Assembly: GCA_040289295.1 (NCBI GenBank)
Contig: PSLA01000004.1
Span: 44,686 to 108,685, forward strand
Length of the DNA: 64,000 nucleotides
Direction of reading: 5' to 3'
Source of the DNA: J051 sp040289295
GTDB lineage: Bacteria > Armatimonadota > Fimbriimonadia > Fimbriimonadales > ATM1
A program made the position numbers and the translations under genes. Below, one piece after another: positions 8,261 to 16,973 of this stretch (position 1 is the stretch's first letter; each line of letters opens with the position of its first letter). The notes under the pieces are model-generated. The model saw nothing but the letters and a program-made list of their open reading frames with translations. It was not told the origin of the DNA and did not search any database.

Positions 8261-10087
8261 ATGGAAGCGTTATTGGCTTTCGTTCTTACGGCTGGGCTGC
8301 AAGGTGCGCCCACGCTCGACATCGTCAACCAGGCAAAGGCGGCGGTTCAGAGCGGCTCGTTCGCCGAACTTCGCGCACTGTTTTCGACCTCAGAGGCGAT
8401 GCAGCCGTTACGCCACGTGGTGGGCCCCGAGGCTTCGCTCCGAACGATCAGCGTGCACGGGTTCCCTGCCCCACCCGGATACGAGCGCTTCGGCAGAACG
8501 TGGGTCGTGTTTCATCGATGGCAACGACACGAACACCAGCACGACATCGTTGTGCCTGTTATCTCCACCGGCGACGGCCCGAGGTTCGGCGAAGAGATAC
8601 CGGAAGACCTGCCCATTAACTACAGTATCACAGAGATGCGCTGCACGGTTGACCTACACCCCGAGAAGCCAAACGCTACGTTCGACATCACGATAACGAT
8701 TCGGCGCGAAAGCGAAGGACCAGAAACCGTCCTCATGCGGATAAACGATTCCTACGTCGTTGCGGAAGCGGAGTATCGTGGCCGAGCGCTGAACGTCTTC
8801 TCCAACGAGGACCCTGAGCAGGTCCGCCTAGGTGATTCGCCTGCGCTTGTGCAAGCCGGCAGCATTCTGTACTTGGCCAACGCGGGCGAAGGCGGCGATC
8901 TACGCCTGAAGTATGAAACCGATATCCAGATAACGAGGCAAGACGGCATCCGGAAGGACCACGCGCTCTTCCTCTCTTACTGGTGGCCGCACATCGGGCG
9001 ACAGCCATTCAGAAGCCGCATCACGTTAACTGGCCCGGTGGACTGGCTGCTGATGGCGAACGGCGACGTGGTGAACGAGCAACAGAACGGCGAGCGCAAG
9101 ACTGTCACTTATCGAAACGACGTTGCCGTGTCCTATCATCACATCGTTGGTGGGCCGTATCTCTTAGCAGCCGAGATTCACGACCGCAACCGCACCATCA
9201 GAGCGTGGCACGTCGGCAACGTCAACCGCGAGCGTGCGGCAAGGGACGTGCGGTCCGCCGCCGACTCAATCGCGTTGTTCGAGGATCTGTTCGGCAAATA
9301 CCCTTACAACCACTATGACATCGTGGACACGCTGGACTTCTACGGCTTGGAGTGCTACAGTTTCACCGTACTCTCGCCGCCCATCACGTCTTGGGCGACC
9401 TCCCACGAAGTTGGGCACACGTGGTTCGGCGGACTCGTACCGAATACATACATCCGCAGCATGTGGAACGAGAGCGTCACTCAGTACGTAGACAGTGTCC
9501 TCTTTAAGAAGAACAGCGACCGAACGCTCGAGCAGGGTTGGAACTTGAGGGGAGTTGACGTCGCTCTCGGAGAGCTGGTCGAGCCACATGGCCAACACGG
9601 CATCGTCGGCTACATGCGCGGCGCATATGTGCTGAACATGCTCGCCCAAGAGATGGGTGAACAGGCCGTCATCAAGGGCTTGCGGCTTCTTGTCGAGCGA
9701 CGCACGGGGAAGGCGTCGGACTGGAGCGACGTCGCCTTGGCGCTTCAAGACGCAGCCGTGCGGGACCTGAGGTGGTTCTTTTCCCAGTGGCTTTGGTCGA
9801 AGCAACGCCCGTCGCTCTCGTTCGGGCGCGCCGAGGCGGCATTGTCCGGCGGCGAGTGGCTCACTACAGTGCGGCTCGTCCAAACCGGCGTCGCGTCGCC
9901 GTATCGCCTCCGCTTCGACGTGGTGCTCGAGACTCCTAAGGGGGATCAACGCTTTCCGGTCGTAATGGAGCAAATGAACCAGGCGTACACGTTCAGCACG
10001 GCGGCAAGGCCGAGTCGTGCGAGAACGGATTGCTTCGGCAAGTCTCTCGCCGAGCCTGCGCCGACGATTCTGGTGGCAGGAGGTTGA
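8261..10087 (+). CDS. M1-like (gluzincin) peptidase, secreted
   Basis: 608 residues from the ATG at 8261 (an upstream in-frame ATG at 8243 precedes the putative -10 and is less likely). There is a short N-terminal signal (MEALLAFVLTAGLQG). The zinc site HEVGHTWFGG is at about residues 381-390 and a downstream Glu lies in MWNES, so the spacing is HEXXH-X17-E instead of the usual X18. The exopeptidase GAMEN motif is replaced by a YGLECYSFTV segment. An N-terminal beta domain and C-terminal helical domain are consistent with the M1 fold. Periplasmic peptide hydrolysis is likely; strict aminopeptidase activity is doubtful. Confidence 0.85.
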   Translation: MEALLAFVLTAGLQGAPTLDIVNQAKAAVQSGSFAELRALFSTSEAMQPLRHVVGPEASLRTISVHGFPAPPGYERFGRTWVVFHRWQRHEHQHDIVVPVISTGDGPRFGEEIPEDLPINYSITEMRCTVDLHPEKPNATFDITITIRRESEGPETVLMRINDSYVVAEAEYRGRALNVFSNEDPEQVRLGDSPALVQAGSILYLANAGEGGDLRLKYETDIQITRQDGIRKDHALFLSYWWPHIGRQPFRSRITLTGPVDWLLMANGDVVNEQQNGERKTVTYRNDVAVSYHHIVGGPYLLAAEIHDRNRTIRAWHVGNVNRERAARDVRSAADSIALFEDLFGKYPYNHYDIVDTLDFYGLECYSFTVLSPPITSWATSHEVGHTWFGGLVPNTYIRSMWNESVTQYVDSVLFKKNSDRTLEQGWNLRGVDVALGELVEPHGQHGIVGYMRGAYVLNMLAQEMGEQAVIKGLRLLVERRTGKASDWSDVALALQDAAVRDLRWFFSQWLWSKQRPSLSFGRAEAALSGGEWLTTVRLVQTGVASPYRLRFDVVLETPKGDQRFPVVMEQMNQAYTFSTAARPSRARTDCFGKSLAEPAPTILVAGG

Positions 10088-10093
10088 ACGCCG

Positions 10094-11128
10094 TTGAACG
10101 AATCGCCTGACGTCGACGAGTTGCTGCTTCCTCCGTTTCGAGGAAGGCGCGTGTGTGTCGTCGGTTATGGCTCGCAGGGTCGCGCACAGGCGCTCAACCT
10201 TAAAGACAGCGGCGTGGACGTCGTAGTCGGCCTGCGCGCCGGAAGCCCCAGCGCCGCCAAGGCGCAGAGGGACGGCATCCCAATTCACCCGCTTAAAGAT
10301 GCGGTCGCGCAAGCGGATATTATTGCGCTCCTGACACCCGACTCGGCGCACGAGGAGATCATTCGCGGCGTAGTAAACACCACCGCCAAGCGAGGGGCAG
10401 CCATCGTCTTTGCGCATGGCTACAGCATTACGTTCGGCAACATCGGCTTGCGGGGCGACCTTCAATCGCTGCTCGTGGCCCCAAAGGCGATAGGCCCCGA
10501 GTTGCGCAGGCTGTACGTCGAGGGGCGGGGCGCAGCAGCGCTTATCGCAGCGGAGCCGGGCGATATCGAGTTGGCACGCGCCTATGCGGTCGGGCTCGGC
10601 TGCGGGCGCTCGGTAATTCTGGAGTCTTCCTTTCGCGAGGAGACCGAAACTGACCTTTTCGGTGAGCAGGCGGTCCTCTGCGGAGGGATGCCTGCGCTGG
10701 TGCTGGCTTCGTTTGACACGCTGGTCGAGGCTGGCTATTCCCCCGAGGCGGCGTGGTTCGAGTGCCTGTTCGAAGTCCGCCTCATCGCGGAGATGATGAT
10801 ACAGAGTGGCGTCGCGGGCATGGTTGAGCGAATCAGCGACACCGCCAAATTCGGTGCGATGGAGGCGAGCGACAGGCTGGTAGATGAGCGGTTCAGAGCC
10901 AAGCTCCGGGAGCTGTTGGAAGAGATACGAAGCGGCCTCTTCGCCGAGCGCTACGAGCAGGAACGCGCGGGCGGCTTTGCGCGCACTCGCCAGTGGGTGG
11001 ATACGGTTCGGAACGCGCGCATCCAGGCAGCCCACCAGACTCTTGCCAAGCGAATGGCACTACCAACTGCTGCCGCCACCTCCGCCGAACCCTCCGCCGG
11101 AGAAGCCACCCCCTCCGGAAAAGCCTGA
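10094..11128 (+). CDS. ilvC: Ketol-acid reductoisomerase (divergent class I)
   Basis: 344 residues from TTG 10094, with AGGAGG about 10 nt upstream and only 6 nt after the M1 stop. It converts 2-acetolactate to dihydroxyisovalerate with NADPH in branched-chain amino-acid synthesis. Visible are the nucleotide fold (VCVVGYGSQGRAQALNLKDSG), catalytic His in FAHGYSITF, and metal ligands in TDLFGEQAVLCGG and FECLFEVRLIAEM. The normally invariant PKGPGHTVR segment reads PKAIGPELR, so the family member is divergent. The C-terminus (last ~23 residues, Ala/Ser/Pro-rich) overlaps the opposing DUF2207 gene by 69 nt. No ilvB/ilvD nearby. Confidence 0.88.
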   Translation: MNESPDVDELLLPPFRGRRVCVVGYGSQGRAQALNLKDSGVDVVVGLRAGSPSAAKAQRDGIPIHPLKDAVAQADIIALLTPDSAHEEIIRGVVNTTAKRGAAIVFAHGYSITFGNIGLRGDLQSLLVAPKAIGPELRRLYVEGRGAAALIAAEPGDIELARAYAVGLGCGRSVILESSFREETETDLFGEQAVLCGGMPALVLASFDTLVEAGYSPEAAWFECLFEVRLIAEMMIQSGVAGMVERISDTAKFGAMEASDRLVDERFRAKLRELLEEIRSGLFAERYEQERAGGFARTRQWVDTVRNARIQAAHQTLAKRMALPTAAATSAEPSAGEATPSGKA

Positions 11129-12829
11129 CCCGCCGCCGCTCGCTCCTGATGACCGCGGCGGGGTGGAGGCGGCGCTTCCAAGCGAGCCGACCGTGTGCTC
11201 GAGGTCGCTCCCGAAAGAGTGGAAGTTGAACCCGGAGTCCCAGGAACCAACGTACCACGAGGGGGGCTGCTGCAAGACGCTCTCGAACGCCTCGACCCAC
11301 ACCTTCGTCGCGCCGAACGCTACAGCGTGGGGCAGGTAGGCCTCGAACAGCGCCATATCCGGATGCTTTTTCGACATCAAGTCCATCTCCTTCCCGTTGG
11401 CTCGGAGGATGAACTCCTCAAACCCCTTCAGGTCACGCAGGACGTTGGCTCCCTTATGGGTCCGTGCAGGCATTAACCTGGAGAACACCATCACCAGCAG
11501 CGCGGAGACCACCCCTCCAACGATCGACGGCAGAAACGAACCCATGGAACTCACCAGCAGGAACGTGGCCAGCCCGACAGCCACCAAACCACCCACCAAC
11601 CAGGCCCTTCGTACCACATCCGGGTTCTTCAGATAGTAGCCACGGTCTACAAGCGTTTCGTAAAGGCTTTGCTGCAGGTCAGCGAGGTGCGGCGCCACCT
11701 TCGTGCGAAGATCGTCCTCGCGAACGATGTTTCCGCACGATCGCAGCTTCGATAGCAAGGAAATCTCGAAGTTGGTGAGATTCTCGATCGGCTTGTCTGT
11801 GTTGCGCAAGAGGGTCGTCACAGTATCACGCTCCTGTTTCCGTTCGATATTGATGTACCCTTTCGTGGCGAGGCCCACGATCCCCGCGGCGATGTCTCGC
11901 GAGTCCACCCGTTCGTCGAGCATCGCGCCGGCCTCCGGGCCCGTCAAGCTATCCGGCGGGTCGTACTGAACCGCCACCGGCCCGTGGGAAGGGTCCTTTC
12001 CTCGAAGAGACCAAGCGTAGAAGAGCACTGCCCCGATAAAGAACGGCATCAGCAACCCGAGGTTAGGCCAAAGGAACAAACGAGCCTGCACCAGCAAAGG
12101 TGGGCGCTGGATGTGGCTTCCTGGCAAACCCAGCACGATCGTGATGCCCTCCCCCGGCTGAAGAGCAGCGTCCCGCAACACATCCGCCGAGTCTGAACGA
12201 AGCGAAATCGTCGTGTGCGTAACGTCGTCGTGCTTTCCCTCCGCGAACGCGATTAGCTCGTTCTGCCCTCTCGAGCCATAAGGACCAGCGAAGACCCTCA
12301 AACGCGCCGCCCCGTCGCCCTGCAACGCTGGAAACTGCACGCGGCACGATGCGACCTCAATCCTTGTGTCCCACTCGTCCCCCGTGACGTTCCAATACAA
12401 TTCTGCGCGGCTTTCGGTCCATCCATCCTCTGCCTCAAACCAATTGAAGGCCCCCGTGACCACGTAGGCGATCACATAAGTGACCTCCGTCCCAGGCGCA
12501 AGTGTCACATCCGGCTCCCCGATACGGATCATGAGCTTTGAGCCCTCTTTCCAAACCTTCAACCCCAACGCATTTCCTTCACTGTCTGCCACGGAGACCA
12601 CACTCACGTCCACCCAGCGGCGATAACCCCGCCCCGTGTCGTAGTCAACCGGAATGCTGCGAATGATGCCGCGCCTTGGCTCGTTGAACCGCACGGAAAT
12701 GCGCTCCTGGACCGAGAGGCGAGAGTCGGCGTGAATCTGGATGCTGCTCTCGAACCGCTGAATGACGTACGGCTGGGCGGCTGCGCCGACGGCGGCAATG
12801 AGCAGTGCAGCACCAAGCAGCGCCCTCAC
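11060..12829 (-). CDS. DUF2207 membrane protein with glycine-rich tail
   Basis: 589 residues from a GTG that overlaps the LemA stop (GTGA). There is a signal peptide, an N-terminal beta domain (YVIQRFESSIQIHADSRLSVQERISV, RGIIRSIPVDYDTGRGYRRW) typical of DUF2207, a transmembrane helix around LGLLMPFFIGAVLFYAW, a cytosolic winged-helix-like stretch, then two further helices and a Gly/Ser tail ending GGSSW. LemA-DUF2207 pairs recur in many bacteria; the role is unknown, possibly envelope-related. The Gly-rich tail codons overlap the end of ilvC on the other strand. Confidence 0.88.
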   Translation of the reverse strand: MRALLGAALLIAAVGAAAQPYVIQRFESSIQIHADSRLSVQERISVRFNEPRRGIIRSIPVDYDTGRGYRRWVDVSVVSVADSEGNALGLKVWKEGSKLMIRIGEPDVTLAPGTEVTYVIAYVVTGAFNWFEAEDGWTESRAELYWNVTGDEWDTRIEVASCRVQFPALQGDGAARLRVFAGPYGSRGQNELIAFAEGKHDDVTHTTISLRSDSADVLRDAALQPGEGITIVLGLPGSHIQRPPLLVQARLFLWPNLGLLMPFFIGAVLFYAWSLRGKDPSHGPVAVQYDPPDSLTGPEAGAMLDERVDSRDIAAGIVGLATKGYINIERKQERDTVTTLLRNTDKPIENLTNFEISLLSKLRSCGNIVREDDLRTKVAPHLADLQQSLYETLVDRGYYLKNPDVVRRAWLVGGLVAVGLATFLLVSSMGSFLPSIVGGVVSALLVMVFSRLMPARTHKGANVLRDLKGFEEFILRANGKEMDLMSKKHPDMALFEAYLPHAVAFGATKVWVEAFESVLQQPPSWYVGSWDSGFNFHSFGSDLEHTVGSLGSAASTPPRSSGASGGGSGFSGGGGFSGGGFGGGGGSSW

Positions 12830-13398
12830 TCTGGGCCTCCCGATTCCCCGTCCATCATGGCGCTTGGGGTGACGGCCTCGCCGGCGGAATCCAGTTCGAA
12901 GAACTCCGCCTTTCGAAATGCGAAGATGGAAGCCATCAGACCGCTCGGGAACGACTCGACCAAGGTGTTGTAGTCTCGTACGGCAGCATTATAGTACCGC
13001 CGGGCGTTGGCGATGTTTGTTTCGGTAGCGCTCAACTCCTCCTGGAGACGTAGGAACTGGGCGCTCGCCTTCAGTTCGGGGTAGTTCTCGACTACCGCAA
13101 GCATTTGCTGCAGGCGGGCGGCCAACTTCGCTTCTGCGCCCGCTCGCTCCTGCGGACTCATGTCGCTGCCGGCCACAGTCGACCGCGCCCGCGTTACCAA
13201 TGCGAGCGTCTGCTGCTCAAAACCGGAGTAGCCCTTGGTCGTCTCGACGAGGTTCGAAATGAGCTCCGCGCGGCGTTTCAGCTGCACGTCCACGTCGCTC
13301 CACGCTGCGCGAACGACGTTCCTCATATTCGCAAGCCTGTTATAGGAAACGACGAGCGCGATGACCACTGTTGCCGCGGCGGCGATGACCAATCCCAT
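12826..13398 (-). CDS. LemA family protein
   Basis: 190 residues with one N-terminal transmembrane helix and a long helical domain. The diagnostic segment is YNRLANMRNVVRAAWSDVDVQLKRRAELISNLVETTKGYSGFE, followed by TRARS and LQEELSATETNIANARRYYN. LemA proteins are membrane-anchored helical bundles of unknown biochemical function. It lies 3 nt after the symporter stop and overlaps DUF2207 by 4 nt, so the three probably form one transcript. GGAG lies 8 nt before the ATG. Confidence 0.94.
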   Translation of the reverse strand: MGLVIAAAATVVIALVVSYNRLANMRNVVRAAWSDVDVQLKRRAELISNLVETTKGYSGFEQQTLALVTRARSTVAGSDMSPQERAGAEAKLAARLQQMLAVVENYPELKASAQFLRLQEELSATETNIANARRYYNAAVRDYNTLVESFPSGLMASIFAFRKAEFFELDSAGEAVTPSAMMDGESGGPE

Positions 13399-13401
13399 GC
13401 G

Positions 13402-14916
13402 TTAGTCTCCGTACGAGGCAGCGGGCTCAACCTGCTCGTAAGCGGTCGCCAAGTCGTCTTCGTCCGGTTTGATGTCCGGATTCCACGTCTGAACCAGCCG
13501 GCTCGTCACTCCGTCTCCGTAGACGTTCACCACCGTTCGCATCATGTCCAGTGGACGATCAATCGCGAACAACAATGCGATCCCCTTCAGAGGCAAACCA
13601 ACCGCCGTGAGTACGAGGGCCATCGTGACCAGGCCAGCGCTGGGTATCCCCGCAGCCCCCACTGCCGCCGCGACCGCCGTGAACACCACCAGAATCTGCT
13701 GCCCGAACGACAGGTCGGTGCCGTAGGCTTGAGTGAAGAACAGCGCTGCAGTCGCCTCATAGAGCGCAGTCCCGTCCATGTTTGCGGTTGCGCCGACAGG
13801 CACCACGAAGCCCGCAATCCGCTTCGGAACCCCCACGTTCCTCACGCAAGTCATCGTCACCGGCATTGTCGCGCTCGAGCTGTCCGTGCCAAGCGCCGTC
13901 GCGATCGCCGGGCTCATACCGCTCAGGAACCGGCCCGGGCGGTACTTGCCCACAAAGGCGACCAGCATTGTAAGGAACAGGAAATGCGCCAGCAAACCGA
14001 GCACGACGCACAGCGCGAACTTGCCCAAGCTTTGCAGCAACATGCCCACGTACTCCGGGACCTGTATCCCCACAAAATACGCGATGAGGGCGCCGACGCC
14101 CAGCGGAGCCGTCCGCATCACCCAGCCGATCAGAACGTACACGATGTCGTTGAGCGACTCGAAGAAGTTGAATACGGGTGCCGCGCGACGCTTACCCAAC
14201 TTCAGAATAGCGATACCGACCAGGATGGTGAAGAAGAGAATGCCGATAACGTCCAGCTGCGCCATGGCGCCGATCGGATTCTCCGGGACCACGCGCAACA
14301 CGAGTTCGCTCACCGTGGGCGTCGGCTGGTCGCCATCCTCGATCGGCCAGTTCAGCCCAGAGCCCGGGTCGATGAGTGCGACGAGAAGCAGTCCGATGGT
14401 CGCCGCGACAAGCATGGTGCCGATGTACACCGTCAGCGTCTGCTTGCCCAGCCGCCCCATTCGGCGCAGGTCCCCGAGCCCAGCAACGCCCACAAGAACT
14501 GTCGCCACGATGAGCGGGATGATCAGCATCTTCAGCAACTTGATGAACAGCTGCCCGATTACGTAGAAGACCTGAGTTACAGCGGGCATGACCTCGACCG
14601 ACGCCATGCTGCCGCGCTTTTTGAGCGTCAACCCGGTTGCGGCTAAACCCTTGGCTTGGGTTGAGGAGAGCGCATCTTCAGGCTGGAGCCCAGCAACCAG
14701 TAGCTCGCCTTCAGGGTTACGCGTTCCCGCCTTTGAGTCCTCCGGCGTAACGACGGCCGCCTCGACCGTAAATCGCTTGGTCTCCCCGCTGCTCAGTTTG
14801 ACCCCCAAGATATCGCCGGGCTGAAGCGGCACCGGCTGAAGGAACATAAGCCCGACGCCCGCGACAGCGCCGATCAGCATGCCGAGGAGAATGCGTACCG
14901 TTGTTGCCCCAGACAT
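13402..14916 (-). CDS. Dicarboxylate/amino acid:cation symporter (DAACS/SLC1)
   Basis: 504 residues from the ATG at 14916, chosen because AAGGGAAGGGA precedes it; the open frame extends upstream to 15054 without support. Family motifs include GTDSSSATMPVTMTC (the reentrant serine-rich loop), PVGATANMDGTALYEA (HP2/TM7 substrate region) and a terminal DRPLDMMRTVVNVYGD. It moves glutamate, aspartate or C4-dicarboxylates with Na+ or H+. A roughly 70-residue hydrophilic insert between helices 1 and 2 (PGDILGVKLSSGETKRF to KKRGSMASVEV) is unusual; most bacterial members have a short loop here. Confidence 0.93.
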   Translation of the reverse strand: MSGATTVRILLGMLIGAVAGVGLMFLQPVPLQPGDILGVKLSSGETKRFTVEAAVVTPEDSKAGTRNPEGELLVAGLQPEDALSSTQAKGLAATGLTLKKRGSMASVEVMPAVTQVFYVIGQLFIKLLKMLIIPLIVATVLVGVAGLGDLRRMGRLGKQTLTVYIGTMLVAATIGLLLVALIDPGSGLNWPIEDGDQPTPTVSELVLRVVPENPIGAMAQLDVIGILFFTILVGIAILKLGKRRAAPVFNFFESLNDIVYVLIGWVMRTAPLGVGALIAYFVGIQVPEYVGMLLQSLGKFALCVVLGLLAHFLFLTMLVAFVGKYRPGRFLSGMSPAIATALGTDSSSATMPVTMTCVRNVGVPKRIAGFVVPVGATANMDGTALYEATAALFFTQAYGTDLSFGQQILVVFTAVAAAVGAAGIPSAGLVTMALVLTAVGLPLKGIALLFAIDRPLDMMRTVVNVYGDGVTSRLVQTWNPDIKPDEDDLATAYEQVEPAASYGD

Positions 14917-15028
14917 CTTCCCTTCCCTTTTGACGAATTCGTACGTTACCCTGCCCGGCAGGGACCACACACCAAAAGAGGGCCCGGGAAGCATCCGGTT
15001 CTTACTCATTGCGGTTACGTGCCGCTGT

Positions 15029-15460
15029 TCAGCGTCGCCGCCTTCGGGCGGCAAGAAGACCCAGACCCATCGTTACCACCACCGTAGTCGCAGGCTCCGG
15101 AACGACGGTCAACTGCCCCCGAATCTCTCCTCCGGGGAACTGTGCCGTGTGGATATTCACGTAGTTGCGACAGGATAGCAGGAACACCTCGTTCGACTCT
15201 GGAAGCGGCCCAGCGTTCTGAAGGATGCGCATCAAGCCGTTTGGAGTCTGGGTGTAGTCAGAACCCGGTCCGATATTGAAGATGACCGGGCCGTTGACAC
15301 CTGCAGGTCCTTGATGGATGTGCGAGGCGATGAGATCCGTCTGAGCAATCCCCGCGACCAAGACAGCCATGTCGAACATGTTCGTCACGTCGTTGTACGA
15401 CATGCTCACCGAACCGACGGCTTGTGAGCCGTTGGGTGGCACCTGCTCGTTTGTTGATAT
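15029..15460 (-). pseudogene. CHRD-domain PEP-CTERM protein lacking its signal peptide
   Basis: The coding frame begins directly after an in-frame TAG (15461-15463) with ISTNEQVPPNGSQAVG, matching the start of a CHRD domain, and continues through ASHIHQGPAGVNGPV and FPGGEIRGQL to a PEP-CTERM tail (VPEPATTVVVTMGLGLLAARRRRR). PEP-CTERM proteins must be exported, but no signal peptide or ATG precedes the domain. A strong SD (AAAGGAGG, minus strand, 15464-15471) sits just upstream, where a signal-encoding segment would be expected to follow. The first usable start is GTG 15442. A 5' deletion or local misassembly is likely. Confidence 0.7.
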
Positions 15461-15580
15461 CTACCTCCTTTCGAAGCCCGGGGCTGCGGATACCGGCCCC
15501 GATATCGATCAGCACGGTCACGGAGGAGGGTTGGTTCCCTGAAATCCGCTCCCCTACAGTCTACTTTCTCCGAGTGGTGG

Positions 15581-15586
15581 TATACT
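15581..15586 (+). promoter_or_regulatory. -10 box of the Fe-S carrier gene
   Basis: TATACT six nt before the ATG at 15593 with no SD; fits a leaderless transcript. Confidence 0.5.
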
Positions 15587-15592
15587 CTATGT

Positions 15593-15955
15593 ATGAGCAG
15601 ATCGGGTCGCCCAGTGGAGTTTCCGATTACCCTCACGCCGCGGGCAATCGATAGAGTGAAGGCGATTCAAGCGAGAGAGGGGCGTCCGCACGCGTTCCTG
15701 CGTGTAGGCGTTCGAGGCGGTGGCTGCTCCGGGCTTGCCTACGTCGCCAGGCTGGACGAGGAGCGAACCACCCTCGACTTGTCAAAAGACTTCGACGGCT
15801 TAGAGGTGGTTGTAGACTCGAAGTCGGCGCGCTTTCTCGCAGGCACGACGCTCGATTTCACGGGTGAACTGATCGGCGGGGGATTTCGCTTCGACAATCC
15901 AAACGCCGAGCGCGGCTGCGGCTGCGGCACCAGTTTCACTCCGCGCGCCTTGTGA
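15593..15955 (+). CDS. A-type iron-sulfur carrier (HesB/IscA/ErpA family)
   Basis: 120 residues. The three cluster-binding cysteines are C45 (RGGGCSGLAY) and C109/C111 (RGCGCGTSF), exactly the A-type pattern, with the leading ITLTPRAIDRVKAI helix. These proteins accept Fe-S clusters from a scaffold and pass them to apo-enzymes in the cytosol. No suf or isc genes are adjacent, and subfamily (IscA, ErpA, SufA) cannot be set. The 3' end overlaps the convergent metalloprotease gene by 20 nt. Confidence 0.95.
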   Translation: MSRSGRPVEFPITLTPRAIDRVKAIQAREGRPHAFLRVGVRGGGCSGLAYVARLDEERTTLDLSKDFDGLEVVVDSKSARFLAGTTLDFTGELIGGGFRFDNPNAERGCGCGTSFTPRAL

Positions 15956-16973
15956 GCGTAACCACTGCCGCGAGGGGTTGAACTTTTAACCACGCCCCCT
16001 TGCGTGCCAGAGCCTTGCCACCCTCGATCGCCCATTCGCCAGGAGCAGGCAGATAGATTGCTTGGTTGCGGAGTCGTTCTGGAATCGCCACGTTCCACAG
16101 CGGGCGCTCTTCCAGGGCCTTGAGGATGCCGTTGTGCGCATCCTTAGCGGTGGCGCCACCCGCAAGTCTTGTTGCCCGACCGAACGCTTCCGGAAACGCC
16201 TCATAGAACATTAGCATCAAACCGAGGTACGGCTCCATCGAAATCGCCCTACCCTCCACCAGGTCTTGGCTCGGACCTCGCAGGAAGACTTCGTTAGCGA
16301 GTGGCTGGACGTTCGCCGCAACCCAGGCTCTGAGCGCTTCGGCGGCAGCGCCCATTCGATCCTCATCCACTATCTCGTGCGAGGCGAGATAGGTCAGGAA
16401 AATGCGCTCGCCGAGGGCTCCGTTCGCCCAGCGCTCTGGCTTTTCGAATCCGCCTATCGGGGGAATAACCACGTGCCCGAATTCGTGCGCCAGCTCCCTT
16501 GCCATTTCGACGGGCTCTCGAAAGGAATCAAGGTCGTAGATGTAGATGCAATTGAAGCTACGCAGGCGTCCGCTTTCGTCTGGTCCTTCGAACACCCCTT
16601 GCTCTCCGCCCGGTTTACCACCGTCGCTGAGGAAGACATCCACTCTCCTACCATAGGCGAGGGGGTTGTCGTACTGGAAATGCGCGTGTGCGTACTCGAG
16701 CATCCGCAGCAATTGTCGAGCCGCAAGCGACGCCGTGGGATAAGTGCGCGCGGTCTGCGAGTGCACAACAAAGCGCAGCGCTTCGTCTCCGCGCACGCCA
16801 AGGAGGGCGTGCACAACGAACGGGTGCTCCCATCGGTGCTTCGGGTCGAGCCTCGGCGGCTTCCGTGAGCCTGCGGCCGCAACGATCGAAAGCGTGTAGC
16901 CTTCGATCCTGGCGGGTATCGGCTGCCGCGCCTCTGCGCCTTGGAGGAACAAAAGCGCGCAAAGGGAGATCAC
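15936..16973 (-). CDS. Putative secreted metalloprotease (HEFGH)
   Basis: 345 residues from a GTG overlapping the trxB stop (GTGA at 16970-16973), which makes a signal peptide (MISLCALLFLQGAEA) the N-terminus. A zinc-binding HEXXH occurs in MARELAHEFGHVVIPP, preceded by a long beta/helix domain with the segment YDNPLAYGRRVDVFLSDGG. Downstream acidic residues could supply the third ligand. The family is not recognised. The tight coupling to trxB suggests co-transcription, not necessarily shared function. Confidence 0.75.
   Translation of the reverse strand: MISLCALLFLQGAEARQPIPARIEGYTLSIVAAAGSRKPPRLDPKHRWEHPFVVHALLGVRGDEALRFVVHSQTARTYPTASLAARQLLRMLEYAHAHFQYDNPLAYGRRVDVFLSDGGKPGGEQGVFEGPDESGRLRSFNCIYIYDLDSFREPVEMARELAHEFGHVVIPPIGGFEKPERWANGALGERIFLTYLASHEIVDEDRMGAAAEALRAWVAANVQPLANEVFLRGPSQDLVEGRAISMEPYLGLMLMFYEAFPEAFGRATRLAGGATAKDAHNGILKALEERPLWNVAIPERLRNQAIYLPAPGEWAIEGGKALARKGAWLKVQPLAAVVTLTRRAE

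Noticed and set aside
9266..11035. A 589-codon minus-strand open frame
   Set aside because: It is antisense to the M1 peptidase and ilvC genes, gives Arg/His-rich translation without domains, and arises from high GC content.
13105..14646. A 513-codon plus-strand open frame
   Set aside because: Antisense shadow of LemA and the DAACS symporter; Arg/His/Gln-rich and no motif.
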